64,000 nucleotides of DNA, taken from Maribellus sp. CM-23. GTDB lineage: Bacteria; Bacteroidota; Bacteroidia; Bacteroidales; Prolixibacteraceae. Numbering within the stretch: position 1 is the stretch's first letter; each line of letters starts with the position of its first letter. The position numbers and the translations under genes are program-made. The DNA lies in contig NZ_JADWYJ010000005.1 of NCBI RefSeq assembly GCF_021354595.1, positions 496,001-560,000 of the forward strand. The letters are read 5' to 3'. The notes beneath the pieces are model-generated. The model saw nothing but the letters and a program-made list of their open reading frames with translations, did not search any database and was not told where the DNA came from. Positions 18,001-26,459 of this stretch are shown piece after piece.

Positions 18001-20747
18001 GTTCCTGTGAATACAGCGACCAGTCTGGCGTTGAGTCTGACTTTGATGACTGGTTCGATGCTATTACCCTGGCTATTCAAACCCAGGTAGATCCGCAAGG
18101 CTGCGATCCACAGGTATCTGATGACTGGAACGATGTCTACCCGATGATTTGCGAAGGCGATACAGTACTTGTAACCTGGACCGTTACCGATCTGTGTGAT
18201 ACCACAATGGTAAGTGCCAGCTTTGGCGTAAGTGCCGTACAGGATCTGGTAGTAAGCGATCCGTCCAGTGAATACCACAGTTCCTGTGAATACAGCGACC
18301 AGTCTGGCGTTGAGTCTGATTTTGATGACTGGTTCGATGCTATTACCCTGGCTATTCAAACCCAGGTAGATCTGCAAGGCTGCGATCCACAGGTGTCTGA
18401 TGACTGGAACGATGTCTATCCGATGATTTGCGAAGGCGATACAGTACTTGTAACCTGGACCGTTACCGATCTGTGTGATACCACAATGGTAAGTGCCAGC
18501 TTTGGTGTAAGTGCTGTGCTGGATCTGGTGGTAAGCGATCCGTCCAGTGAATACCACAGTTCCTGTGAATACAGCGACCAGTCTGGCGTTGAGTCTGACT
18601 TTGATGACTGGTTCGATGCTATTACCCTGGCTATTCAAACCCAGGTAGATCCGCAAGGCTGCGATCCACAGGTATCTGATGACTGGAACGATGTCTACCC
18701 GATGATTTGCGAAGGCGATACAGTACTTGTAACCTGGACCGTTACCGATCTGTGTGATACCACAATGGTAAGTGCCAGCTTTGGCGTAAGTGCCGTACAG
18801 GATCTGGTAGTAAGCGATCCGTCCAGTGAATACCACAGTTCCTGTGAATACAGCGACCAGTCTGGCGTTGAGTCTGACTTTGATGACTGGTTCGATGCTA
18901 TTACCCTGGCTATTCAAACCCAGGTAGATCCACAAGGCTGTGATCCGCAGGTATCTGATGACTGGAACGATGTCTACCCGATGATTTGCGAAGGCGATAC
19001 AGTACTTGTAACCTGGACTGTTACCGATCTGTGTGATACCACAATGGTAAGTGCCAGCTTTGGCGTAAGTGCCGTACAGGATCTGGTAGTAAGCGATCCG
19101 TCCAGTGAATACCACAGTTCCTGTGAATACAGCGACCAGTCTGGCGTTGAGTCTGACTTTGATGACTGGTTCGATGCTATTACCCTGGCTATTCAAACCC
19201 AGGTAGATCCACAAGGCTGTGATCCGCAGGTATCTGATGACTGGAACGATGTCTACCCGATGATTTGCGAAGGCGATACAGTACTTGTAACCTGGACTGT
19301 TACCGATCTGTGTGATACCACAATGGTAAGTGCCAGCTTTGGCGTAAGTGCCGTACAGGATCTGGTAGTAAGCGATCCGTCCAGTGAATACCACAGTTCA
19401 TGTGAATACAGCGACCAGTCTGGCGTTGAGTCTGATTTTGATGATTGGTTCGATGCTATTACCCTGGCTATTCAAACCCAGGTAGATCCGCAAGGCTGTG
19501 ATCCACAGGTGTCTGACGACTGGAACGATGTTTATCCATCGATTTGTGAGGGAGATACAGTACTTGTAACGTGGACCATCACTGATCTGTGTGATACCAC
19601 AATGGTAAGTGCCAGCTTTGGCGTTACAGCCCGTGATTCAATAAAAGTATCATGCAACAATACGCTTCTGCAATGTGGAAGTACGGATATTCAGGGTGCT
19701 TATGACGCCTGGGTAGCTGGATTTACTTACGAAGGAGGTTGCGCCGGAATGGTTCAGGATAATATAGCTGAAGTTCCGCCGTTATCAGGTATCAATCTTT
19801 CAACAGGAGGTACTCTGACCTTCAAATATTGGGCTTCAGATTATTGTACCAGCGATACGATAACTTGCACATTTACTTTGCCTGCTTGTGAAGAATGTGG
19901 AACTGCGTATGGAGTACGTGCTGATAGTGTATGCTTCATGGAAAACGATGTTGGCTACACATTTAGCAACTGGGGATGGGCTAACTGGATTGTTCCTGCT
20001 GTTTCCGGCGGAGACTCAGTTTACACTTTAGATCTTTATGAAGGTAATTCCAGTTGCTTAATTGTCACACCAAAAATCGGTGAGGCTGTAGTGACCTATG
20101 CTGCCAATGGCGATATTATTGTAGAATACACCACTTTTGGTCCGTACTACATGAGTCAGATTCATGTAAACCTGAATTGTGAAGGTTATCCGTTTGCAAT
20201 AACAGGTAGCGGTTCTGCAAGCGTATCTCCCGGTCAATATTCAGTAAATATTACCGGCCTGAATATGGTAACGCATTACACCATTACTATTCCACACGAA
20301 CTGATTGATTTCAGTGGAGATGGAATGTGGTTGATTGCGCATGCAGTTTCTTGTCATATTCCTGGTACTTTGACAACGGACTATGTTAGTGGTAGTTATA
20401 CTTACGATGATGAGTTGATCACCTGTAAGGTTCCGAGTAAGAGTGCTGAGATTGTAACATTGACCGAGACTAAATTGGCTCCAAGCAGTCTGAAGGTTTA
20501 CCCGAACCCGTTCACGGAGAAAGTGACATTCGAATTTGTTTCAGCAGTAGATGCTTATGGAACCCTTGAAATTTACAACATCACAGGACAACGGGTAGCC
20601 AGAATTCTGGACCGTCAGGTTCTGAGTGGTGAAATGAACAGGGTCGAATACGAACCTACTCACGATGCAACAGGCATTTATCTGTATAAACTCAATCTGG
20701 ATGGAAAAATTCAGGTTGGAAGAATTATTTACCGAAGTAGCTGGTAA
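15063..20747 (+). CDS. Giant secreted repeat protein with type IX sorting domain (paralogue 2)
   Basis: This 1894-residue protein is built like the one at 7892. A long N-region and hydrophobic segment ends near AHSQ. A conserved N-terminal region follows (about 48-520; QANFGIDGD, GLDAFGGDACNK in both), then two SprB-like domains and divergent modules. Seven 93-residue modules follow (874-1524), each with four cysteines (SSC, QGC, MIC, DLC). A degenerate module, an NWGWANW region and a type A sorting domain (LKVYPNPFTEKVTFEF, EIYNITGQRVARI, GIYLYKL) end the protein. The 93-residue module shares its scaffold with the 84-residue module of the paralogue: SSC, Q-SV, F-W, GC, C-GD, D-C. The two arrays therefore arose by separate expansions of one ancestral module. 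Surface export by T9SS is expected; the ligand is unknown. Confidence 0.85.
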   Translation: MEKNYMTRTGLKRFPVWARFAFRYWCRCLAFLCFILIGTSFAHSQIVTQGASVQANFGIDGDLYANYSWSPGIAYVGVDDWFVSDSIFNIPYPGPGLGVIDQSKQDSLIAACAADKNASFTLRMSMERNTQVGDITWIDAVYYRDWNATQGRVDYLTFTTTQDKNGDNPKTWNVGEHGVPQKNDLIDVMGFMCMDTTTDELWGMGAFSTISPDGNSHADYEFFANSDVHYNGVDSLLGTGDEGGHTAWQFGPEGQVLSAGDLIVSIDYTKGGTNPVGHVRVWISDADYAFLMTMPDSLEFELTGPYDSGEDADGWGYADIQPVGGGNDPSVYAVINITTPPDPPAPPWGTQLGSQATQNDYYEQYQFTEFAINLTHLGLDAFGGDACNKRLGSLIVKTRSSSSFTAELKDLAGPFLFGFELITGVEVQNLSDCENGDDTQEFNLNDAVTDSHNGNIFFYDNSAAAYLGGAGLDTMQTVNVGDTMFWVRSENKKDPLCFAVDSFTITVHNNPECTVVTTDETHYLAFDGTATVIVNGGMPPYTFEWTAGGGGFVPDSVKNDSILTVLSGGSGAPGYGVYYVTVIDSFGCETSCNDTIRWTPTAPTCQAYSINIDCFGAANGVVWAEITPNPNGAYPPYSYYWTKNGAPFDTTITASLTDTLYGLEPGIYSVEVYDSFDPNGSGCGAEVTQPDYNPVFVECSNITVESCLSQTEIETDFLNWLDTVFFVHGGTDPLDTIYKVDGIIVDLDTINEPDKCGGSITIEMIVSDYCELSDTCFATFTVPTPEHVDVVGPGMVNKSSCDFADQVDLDTTFANWLAEFKVTNDGGCGAQGVGTAGLNPPILCVGDTINVVYTIDDGCTTDTARATFGVSGVLDLVVSDPSSEYHSSCEYSDQSGVESDFDDWFDAITLAIQTQVDLQGCDPQVSDDWNDVYPMICEGDTVLVTWTVTDLCDTTMVSASFGVSAVLDLVVSDPSSEYHSSCEYSDQSGVESDFDDWFDAITLAIQTQVDPQGCDPQVSDDWNDVYPMICEGDTVLVTWTVTDLCDTTMVSASFGVSAVQDLVVSDPSSEYHSSCEYSDQSGVESDFDDWFDAITLAIQTQVDLQGCDPQVSDDWNDVYPMICEGDTVLVTWTVTDLCDTTMVSASFGVSAVLDLVVSDPSSEYHSSCEYSDQSGVESDFDDWFDAITLAIQTQVDPQGCDPQVSDDWNDVYPMICEGDTVLVTWTVTDLCDTTMVSASFGVSAVQDLVVSDPSSEYHSSCEYSDQSGVESDFDDWFDAITLAIQTQVDPQGCDPQVSDDWNDVYPMICEGDTVLVTWTVTDLCDTTMVSASFGVSAVQDLVVSDPSSEYHSSCEYSDQSGVESDFDDWFDAITLAIQTQVDPQGCDPQVSDDWNDVYPMICEGDTVLVTWTVTDLCDTTMVSASFGVSAVQDLVVSDPSSEYHSSCEYSDQSGVESDFDDWFDAITLAIQTQVDPQGCDPQVSDDWNDVYPSICEGDTVLVTWTITDLCDTTMVSASFGVTARDSIKVSCNNTLLQCGSTDIQGAYDAWVAGFTYEGGCAGMVQDNIAEVPPLSGINLSTGGTLTFKYWASDYCTSDTITCTFTLPACEECGTAYGVRADSVCFMENDVGYTFSNWGWANWIVPAVSGGDSVYTLDLYEGNSSCLIVTPKIGEAVVTYAANGDIIVEYTTFGPYYMSQIHVNLNCEGYPFAITGSGSASVSPGQYSVNITGLNMVTHYTITIPHELIDFSGDGMWLIAHAVSCHIPGTLTTDYVSGSYTYDDELITCKVPSKSAEIVTLTETKLAPSSLKVYPNPFTEKVTFEFVSAVDAYGTLEIYNITGQRVARILDRQVLSGEMNRVEYEPTHDATGIYLYKLNLDGKIQVGRIIYRSSW
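17682..19634 (+). repeat. Seven tandem 279-bp repeats in the second giant gene
   Basis: Units start at 17682, 17961, 18240, 18519, 18798, 19077 and 19356. Copies are nearly identical in DNA, with a few synonymous sites and a DLQGC/DPQGC switch. This implies recent expansion or gene conversion. Assemblies from short reads could easily miscount copies here. Confidence 0.95.
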
Positions 20748-20825
20748 TGGCACCCTTATTTTTATCAACTATAAAAACTAAAGTGTTCTGCTTTAGGTTG
20801 AGGTAACACTCAATGGGATTCTCGA

Positions 20826-20859
20826 AGAGGCTGACTGGCTGGGTCAGCCTCTTTCTTTT
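20826..20859 (+). terminator. Terminator after the second giant gene
   Basis: AGAGGCTGAC (20826-20835) pairs with GTCAGCCTCT (20843-20852) around a short loop, followed by TTTCTTTT. Confidence 0.85.
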
Positions 20860-20915
20860 ATTTCAAAAATACCCGGAATTCGATATCTTTATGCAGGTTT
20901 AAAAAAAGACAACCA

Positions 20916-23366
20916 ATGCAAACCAACAAACAACTCGAGCTGGCTTTTGATTTTATTCAGTATACCGGGCAGAATGTTTTTCTGACAGGTAAGGCAGGAA
21001 CCGGCAAAACCACTTTTCTGAAAAATCTGAAACTTCGTTCGCCCAAGCGCATGATTGTAGTTGCTCCAACGGGCGTGGCGGCCATCAATGCAGGAGGGGT
21101 AACCATTCACTCCTTTTTTCAGCTGAATTTTGGCCCGCAGATCGGGCAACCGGGAGAAGACAGCCGGCAAATGCGCTTTAGCAAGGAAAAGATCAATATC
21201 ATTCGCAGTCTCGATCTGTTGGTGATCGACGAAATAAGTATGGTGCGGGCCGATGTTTTAGATGCCATCGACCGGGTGATGCGTCGCTTCCGGAACCGGC
21301 AAAAAGCTTTTGGCGGTGCCCAGGTATTGATGATTGGCGACTTGCAGCAACTGGCGCCGGTGGTAAAAAGAGACGAATGGGAATTGCTAAGGGCCGAGTA
21401 CAACACTGTGTACTTTTTTAGCAGCAAGGCACTCCGCGAGACTTCGTATGTCAGCATCGAGCTTACCCAGGTTTTCAGGCAGCAGGACGATAAATTCATT
21501 TCAATTCTGAACAAGGTGCGTGAAAATTTGCTGGATGAAGCGGCGCGGACTGAACTTAACAGCCGTTGCAATCCGCATTTCAAACCAACCGACGAGGAAG
21601 GCTACATCACCCTTTGTACACACAATGCACAGGCACAACGCATGAACGAGCAGAAGCTGCGCAGTCTTTCGTCAGGAGAGAAAACGTTCGATGCCCGCAT
21701 TGAAGGCAATTTCCCGGAGTATTCTTTTCCCACCGAAGCGAGCCTGCGCCTGAAAGAGGGCGCCCAGGTAATGTTTGTTAAGAATGATCCGGAAGCAGAG
21801 AAACGTTTTTTTAACGGTAAGATCGGGCGGATTACTAGTTTTGATGAAGATACGGTGCGGGTTCAATGTCCCGGAGAAGAAGACGAAATTGAAGTGACCC
21901 CACTTTTGTGGGAGAATGTAAAATACACCATCGATAAAGATGCCGCGGAAATTAAAGAAGAGGTGGAGGGCTCGTTTTCGCAGATACCGCTGAAGCTGGC
22001 CTGGGCCATCACCATTCATAAAAGCCAGGGGCTTACGTTCGATAAGGCGATTATCGACGCCGAAGCTTCGTTTGCGCACGGGCAGGTGTATGTGGCGCTT
22101 AGCCGCTGCCGCACGCTTGACGGGCTGGTACTTCGGACTCCGATTGCCGGCCGCAGTATTATTTCTGACAAAACGGTGAACGGCTTTATTCAGGAAGTGG
22201 AAGCAAACCCGCCCGGAGAAAAGGAACTGGAAGTGGCGAAACAGGCTTTCCAGCGCGAACAACTGGGTGAACTTTTTCGCTTTTACCGCGAAATGTACCT
22301 CGTTAACCAGATTTTAAAAACCATCGATGAAAATGCCGGGAGTTTTACACAGCCCGTGATTAACGGTTTCCGGGAGATGAAGTCGCTCATTCAAAACGAA
22401 CTGATTGAGGTGGCTGAAAAATTTCAAATACAGATCGACCAATATTTAAAAGCGAATCCCGATGTAGGGAAAAATGAAAAGCTGGACGAGCGCATTAAAA
22501 AGGCAGCCGACTATTTTGAAACAAAAGTCCAGGCGATTATTGTGGATGCGCTGGATGAGCTTGATCTGGAAGTGGACAACCGTGCCCTTCGGAAGCAGAT
22601 CACCGGCCGCGCCGATGATTTGAAAGCCGAAGCATTGATAAAGCTGGCGGCTTATGCCGTTTGTAAGGAAGGATTCTCAGTAAAAGAAATAATGGAAGCG
22701 CGGGCTCATGTGCTCATCGACACTGCCAGCGTTAAGCGAAAGGCCTCGAAAGCCAAAGAAGTTCTTTCTTCCGAACATATTCCGCATCCCGACCTATACA
22801 ATCATTTGAGGGCCTGGCGCTACGAGAAGTCGGTGGCAGAGGGTATTCCTCCGTACATGATCTTTGCTCAGAGATCTTTGCTCGAGTTGGTGCATTATCT
22901 TCCAGTGGATAAAGCTTCCCTGAAACTTATCAATGGAATGGGACCCAAAAAGATTGAGCAGTTCGGGGCTGAGATCATCGAAGAAATCCGGGGCTACTGC
23001 GAGGAGAACCATATCGATCGCGGAGAAATTCCGCTAAAGGAAAATCCGAAAAAGGAGAAAAAGCCAAAAGTGGATACCAAGAAGGTGAGTTTAGAGATGT
23101 TTCAGTCTGGAAAAACAGTAGCAGAAATTGCCAAAGAGCGTGCTTATACTGAAAACACAATCGAGGGGCATCTGGCTCATTTTGTAAAAACAGGCGAATT
23201 GGACGTGTTTCAGTTTCTCACAAAAGAAAAGCTTGAAAAAATGTTAGAGTATTTCAAAAATACGAAGGAACGCAATTTGACACCTGCACGCGAAGCCTTG
23301 GGTAATGAATTCAGCTACGGCGATTTGCGGATAGGGTTGAGTTATCTGGAATCCCGGAAAGATTGA
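20916..23366 (+). CDS. PIF1-like helicase with HRDC and C-terminal helix-turn-helix
   Basis: This is an 816-residue superfamily 1B DNA helicase. Walker A GKAGTGKTT lies at about 25-33, then APTGVAAINAGG and HSFFQL, Walker B VIDEISM, and the RecD2/UvrD-C-like block ITIHKSQGLTFDKAI with YVALSRCR. After about residue 600 there is an HRDC-like domain (RSLLELVHYLP, LINGMGPKKIEQFG). A C-terminal helix-turn-helix of the type found at the end of RecQ follows (GKTVAEIAKER, TIEGHLAHFVKTGELD). The enzyme would unwind DNA with 5'-3' polarity (family knowledge), perhaps at G-quadruplexes or stalled forks. A near-consensus -7 box TATCTTTA (20884-20891) precedes the ATG. Confidence 0.85.
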   Translation: MQTNKQLELAFDFIQYTGQNVFLTGKAGTGKTTFLKNLKLRSPKRMIVVAPTGVAAINAGGVTIHSFFQLNFGPQIGQPGEDSRQMRFSKEKINIIRSLDLLVIDEISMVRADVLDAIDRVMRRFRNRQKAFGGAQVLMIGDLQQLAPVVKRDEWELLRAEYNTVYFFSSKALRETSYVSIELTQVFRQQDDKFISILNKVRENLLDEAARTELNSRCNPHFKPTDEEGYITLCTHNAQAQRMNEQKLRSLSSGEKTFDARIEGNFPEYSFPTEASLRLKEGAQVMFVKNDPEAEKRFFNGKIGRITSFDEDTVRVQCPGEEDEIEVTPLLWENVKYTIDKDAAEIKEEVEGSFSQIPLKLAWAITIHKSQGLTFDKAIIDAEASFAHGQVYVALSRCRTLDGLVLRTPIAGRSIISDKTVNGFIQEVEANPPGEKELEVAKQAFQREQLGELFRFYREMYLVNQILKTIDENAGSFTQPVINGFREMKSLIQNELIEVAEKFQIQIDQYLKANPDVGKNEKLDERIKKAADYFETKVQAIIVDALDELDLEVDNRALRKQITGRADDLKAEALIKLAAYAVCKEGFSVKEIMEARAHVLIDTASVKRKASKAKEVLSSEHIPHPDLYNHLRAWRYEKSVAEGIPPYMIFAQRSLLELVHYLPVDKASLKLINGMGPKKIEQFGAEIIEEIRGYCEENHIDRGEIPLKENPKKEKKPKVDTKKVSLEMFQSGKTVAEIAKERAYTENTIEGHLAHFVKTGELDVFQFLTKEKLEKMLEYFKNTKERNLTPAREALGNEFSYGDLRIGLSYLESRKD

Positions 23367-23393
23367 GCACAGAGACACCTGGGAAGGTGTGAT

Positions 23394-23837
23394 TTAGTAC
23401 TTCTGTATCAGAAAGATTCCGCTGATCAGCAATAGAATTCCGGCGATACGACCGGCTGAAATCTGGTGAACATTTAATCCGAAAAAACCATAATGGTCGA
23501 TAATGGAAGCGGCAATTAATTGCCCCGCAATGGAAGCCGCCAATACCGTGCTGACTCCAATCCGGGGGATAAAAAAGATCACCGACGAAACAAAAATAGC
23601 TCCGAGCATTCCTCCGGCCAGTAAATACCAAGGCGCTGTTTTTACGTGCCCCCAATCAGGGATTTGTGTTTTGAAAATAACATTGAGAGCCAGTAAACAG
23701 ATAAAACCTACCAGAAAATTAACAAGCGCTCCTTGAATCGGATGCTTTAAAAAAGTAGTTAGCTGGGTGTTGATACTTCCCTGAATGGCCAGTAAAAAAC
23801 CTATTAACAGAACTATAAGGGTGTAAAATGCTTTCAT
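23394..23837 (-). CDS. DMT-superfamily small transporter (DUF606/YdcZ family)
   Basis: This 147-residue inner-membrane protein has about five hydrophobic segments and resembles the DUF606 (YdcZ) branch of the drug/metabolite transporters, which often act as half-size units. Recognisable points are the N-terminal QGSINTQL stretch, GALVNFLVGF, and the final AGRIAGILLLISGIFL. The frame extends upstream to a TTG at 23861, but the ATG at 23837 puts the first membrane segment at the N-terminus and fits family length. It converges with the helicase gene (27-base gap) and stands alone. The substrate is unknown. Confidence 0.75.
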   Translation of the reverse strand: MKAFYTLIVLLIGFLLAIQGSINTQLTTFLKHPIQGALVNFLVGFICLLALNVIFKTQIPDWGHVKTAPWYLLAGGMLGAIFVSSVIFFIPRIGVSTVLAASIAGQLIAASIIDHYGFFGLNVHQISAGRIAGILLLISGIFLIQKY

Positions 23838-23967
23838 GACTTCTGCTGTTTTGAATTGCAAGTATAACCATTTCGCCGCGACTGATCATTTTCCGATGTC
23901 AAATATTATCATTTGTGAAAAGAAAACGGTAAAATTAATTCCATGGAAAACTTACCGGACGGATGAT

Positions 23968-23975
23968 TATCTTTG
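23968..23975 (+). promoter_or_regulatory. -7 promoter element of the ABC-F gene
   Basis: TATCTTTG is a perfect TAnnTTTG match 24 bases before the ATG at 24000. No good TTG box lies at 19-21 bases upstream. The TTG at 23973 is part of this element and so is not a start codon. Confidence 0.5.
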
Positions 23976-23999
23976 CGGCCTTATTTTCAGAAGATAATT

Positions 24000-25637
24000 A
24001 TGATTTCGATTGACGGACTGGCGGTTACATTTAGCGGGACAACTTTGTTTAAAGACATCAATTTCGTGGTGAACGAGAAAGACCGCATTGCCTTGATGGG
24101 GAAGAATGGCGCAGGAAAATCAACTTTGTTGAAAATTATTGCAGGCGTTCAAACTCCTTCAGCAGGAAAAGTTTCGGCGCCCAAAGATGCAGTAATTGCC
24201 TACCTTCCGCAGCATTTACTTGTGGATAACAGCCGCAGTTTATTTGATGAGGCCTCGCAGGCTTTTTCCGATGTGCTGAACATGCAAAAAAGGCTCGATG
24301 AACTGAATCACGAGCTCACCGTCAGAACCGACTACGAATCGGATGAATACAGCAAGATTATTGAGGAAGTATCGGATTTAAGTGAGAAACTATACAGCCA
24401 GGGCGAGATAAACTTTGATGCAGAAGTTGAAAAGATTTTATTGGGACTGGGTTTCTTACGGGAAGATTTTCAGCGGCCTACTTCCGATTTTAGCGGCGGC
24501 TGGCGTATGCGAATCGAACTCGCCAAAATTCTGCTGAAAAAGCCCGACCTGATTTTGCTCGATGAGCCTACCAACCACCTCGATATTGAATCGGTGCAGT
24601 GGCTCGAAGAATTCCTGGTGAATGAAGCCAGGGCCGTGATTGTGATTTCGCACGACCGGGCTTTTGTCGATAACATTACCACCCGAACCATCGAAGTCAC
24701 CATGGGGCGTATTTATGATTACAAAGTGAATTATACGAAATACTTGGAACTTCGTAAAGAGCGCCGCGAGCAACAACAGAAAGCATACGACGATCAGCAA
24801 AAAATGATTGCGGAAACCGAGCAGTTTATCGAGCGTTTCAAAGGAACGTATTCAAAAACATTGCAGGTGCAGTCGCGTGTAAAAATGCTGGAAAAACTGG
24901 AACTGGTGGAAGTGGACGAAATGGACACCTCGCACCTGAAACTTCGCTTTCCGCCGTCGCCTCGTTCGGGGAATTTCCCGGTAATTGCCGATCAGGTGGA
25001 AAAATCGTACGGCGATCATTTAGTGTTCTCGGGGGCAACGTTTACGATTCACCGCGGAGATAAAGTGGCGTTTGTAGGGAAGAACGGCGAGGGGAAAACC
25101 ACGTTGGTTAAAGCCATTATGGGTGAGCTGGAACACGGCGGAACGTTAAGCCTGGGGCACAATTCCATGATCGGCTACTTTTCGCAAAACGAAGCTTCGT
25201 TGCTGGATGAAAAGCTAACCGTTTTTCAAACCATCGACGATGTGGCAAAAGGAGACATCCGCACAAAAATCAAGGATATTCTGGGAGCGTTTATGTTTGG
25301 CGGCGATAGCTGGGACAAACAGGTAAGTGTGCTTTCGGGGGGTGAGCGTACCCGTCTGGCAATGATCAAATTGTTGCTGGAGCCGGTGAACCTGTTGATT
25401 CTTGATGAGCCTACCAATCACCTGGATATTCGTACAAAAGACATCCTGAAACAGGCTTTAATGGAATTCGATGGCACCTTGATTCTGGTATCGCACGACC
25501 GCGACTTTCTGGATGGATTGGTTCATAAAGTGTATGAGTTCGGAAATAAACGCGTAAAAGAATACGAAGAAAGTATCCGCGAGTTCCTGGAACGAAAAAA
25601 GATGGAGCATTTGCGGGAACTGGAAGTGAAAAAGTAA
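24000..25637 (+). CDS. ABC-F family ATPase (ribosome-associated, two ABC domains)
   Basis: This 545-residue soluble protein has two tandem ABC cassettes and no membrane segments, the ABC-F layout (EttA, Uup, YbiT, resistance proteins). Cassette 1 has Walker A GKNGAGKST (34-42), signature SGGWRMR and Walker B LILLDEPTNHLD. Cassette 2 has GKNGEGKTT, SGGERTR and LLILDEPTNHLD. Between them lies a charged linker (about 235-310; ELRKERREQQQKAY) like the P-site tRNA-interaction motif. The C-terminus is basic and helical. Known members act on the ribosome in translation; which subfamily this is cannot be settled here. The start at 24000 is chosen because the longer TTG start lies inside the promoter. 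Confidence 0.85.
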   Translation: MISIDGLAVTFSGTTLFKDINFVVNEKDRIALMGKNGAGKSTLLKIIAGVQTPSAGKVSAPKDAVIAYLPQHLLVDNSRSLFDEASQAFSDVLNMQKRLDELNHELTVRTDYESDEYSKIIEEVSDLSEKLYSQGEINFDAEVEKILLGLGFLREDFQRPTSDFSGGWRMRIELAKILLKKPDLILLDEPTNHLDIESVQWLEEFLVNEARAVIVISHDRAFVDNITTRTIEVTMGRIYDYKVNYTKYLELRKERREQQQKAYDDQQKMIAETEQFIERFKGTYSKTLQVQSRVKMLEKLELVEVDEMDTSHLKLRFPPSPRSGNFPVIADQVEKSYGDHLVFSGATFTIHRGDKVAFVGKNGEGKTTLVKAIMGELEHGGTLSLGHNSMIGYFSQNEASLLDEKLTVFQTIDDVAKGDIRTKIKDILGAFMFGGDSWDKQVSVLSGGERTRLAMIKLLLEPVNLLILDEPTNHLDIRTKDILKQALMEFDGTLILVSHDRDFLDGLVHKVYEFGNKRVKEYEESIREFLERKKMEHLRELEVKK

Positions 25638-25729
25638 AGAAGCATTGTTTTATTGGCGATAAATCCGCCGCAGTTTGACTTCCCGGGCGGTAACGAAAAT
25701 TGTGACGGATATTCCTTATCTTTCGCGGT

Positions 25730-26455
25730 ATGCGAAACGATTCTTTCAAATATTTGAAATATCTGGGTTTTGTTTTCCTGCTGATTTGGGCGTGTTCCTC
25801 ACCGAAATCGGAAACGGAACAGATTAGGCAAATTCTAAAAGTGCAGGAATCATCCATTCCGGCAAATGTTGATCAGTTGTTAGTTGCAGTTGCTGAACAG
25901 TCCGGAAATACTCAGGTCAGCCTTTTTGCCCTGGAAAAAGCAGGTAATAATTGGAATGTTAAAATAGGTCCCCTGGCTGCCGGGATTGGCCGAAATGGTT
26001 TTGCTGCACTTGGCGAAAAAATGGAAGGCGACGGAAAATCTCCTTCGGGTGTTTTTGGCCTGGGGCAGTTGTTTACTTATGCCGATACCCTCAATACAAA
26101 AATGCCTTACACCATTTCAACCAATGAAGACAAGTGGATCGACGATTCTGAGTCGAATGATTACAACAAATATGTCAGGGGTGAAACCAACGCAAAATCA
26201 TTTGAAAAGCTAAAGCTGAAAAGCGACTACTACAAATATTGCCTGGTGATCGAGTATAACACTGATCCGGTAGTCAAGGGCAAGGGAAGTGCTATATTTT
26301 TACATCTTCGGGAAAAGGCCGATGAAACTACGGCCGGTTGTGTGGCCGTTTCGGAGAAGGATATGGAGCAACTTTTAAAATGGTTAAACCGGGATGCTCA
26401 TCCTATAATTGTAATGGGGGACAGGCTAACGTTGTCTCGTCAGCCTGTCCGGTAG
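25730..26455 (+). CDS. L,D-transpeptidase-like (YkuD-fold) lipoprotein
   Basis: This 241-residue protein has a lipoprotein signal: hydrophobic LGFVFLLIWAC with the lipobox cysteine at about 22. The mature part contains a YkuD-type active-site pattern. A histidine in AIFLHLREK is followed after about ten residues by TTAGCVAVSEKDM, where Cys would be the nucleophile. The usual arginine after GCV is replaced by Ala. PSGVFGLGQLF also fits the family. Such enzymes cross-link peptidoglycan or attach proteins to it, but lipid-anchored variants of unclear activity are common. It converges with the zinc dehydrogenase, whose stop lies 4 bases away. Confidence 0.7.
   Translation: MRNDSFKYLKYLGFVFLLIWACSSPKSETEQIRQILKVQESSIPANVDQLLVAVAEQSGNTQVSLFALEKAGNNWNVKIGPLAAGIGRNGFAALGEKMEGDGKSPSGVFGLGQLFTYADTLNTKMPYTISTNEDKWIDDSESNDYNKYVRGETNAKSFEKLKLKSDYYKYCLVIEYNTDPVVKGKGSAIFLHLREKADETTAGCVAVSEKDMEQLLKWLNRDAHPIIVMGDRLTLSRQPVR
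26419..26450. terminator. Hairpin inside the 3' end of the L,D-transpeptidase-like gene
   Basis: GGACAGGCT (26419-26427) and AGCCTGTCC (26442-26450) are perfect inverted repeats extended inside by AAC/GT. They encode the last residues of the protein and end three bases before its stop codon. A weak T stretch (TATTTTAG) follows. Sitting between convergent genes only 4 bases apart, it could end transcripts from both sides. Confidence 0.5.
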
Positions 26456-26459
26456 TATT

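Noticed and set aside
17745..19394. A 549-codon open frame antisense to the second giant gene
   Set aside because: It exists only because the 279-bp repeat is a multiple of three and its reverse frame has no stop; the product simply repeats and has no recognisable fold.
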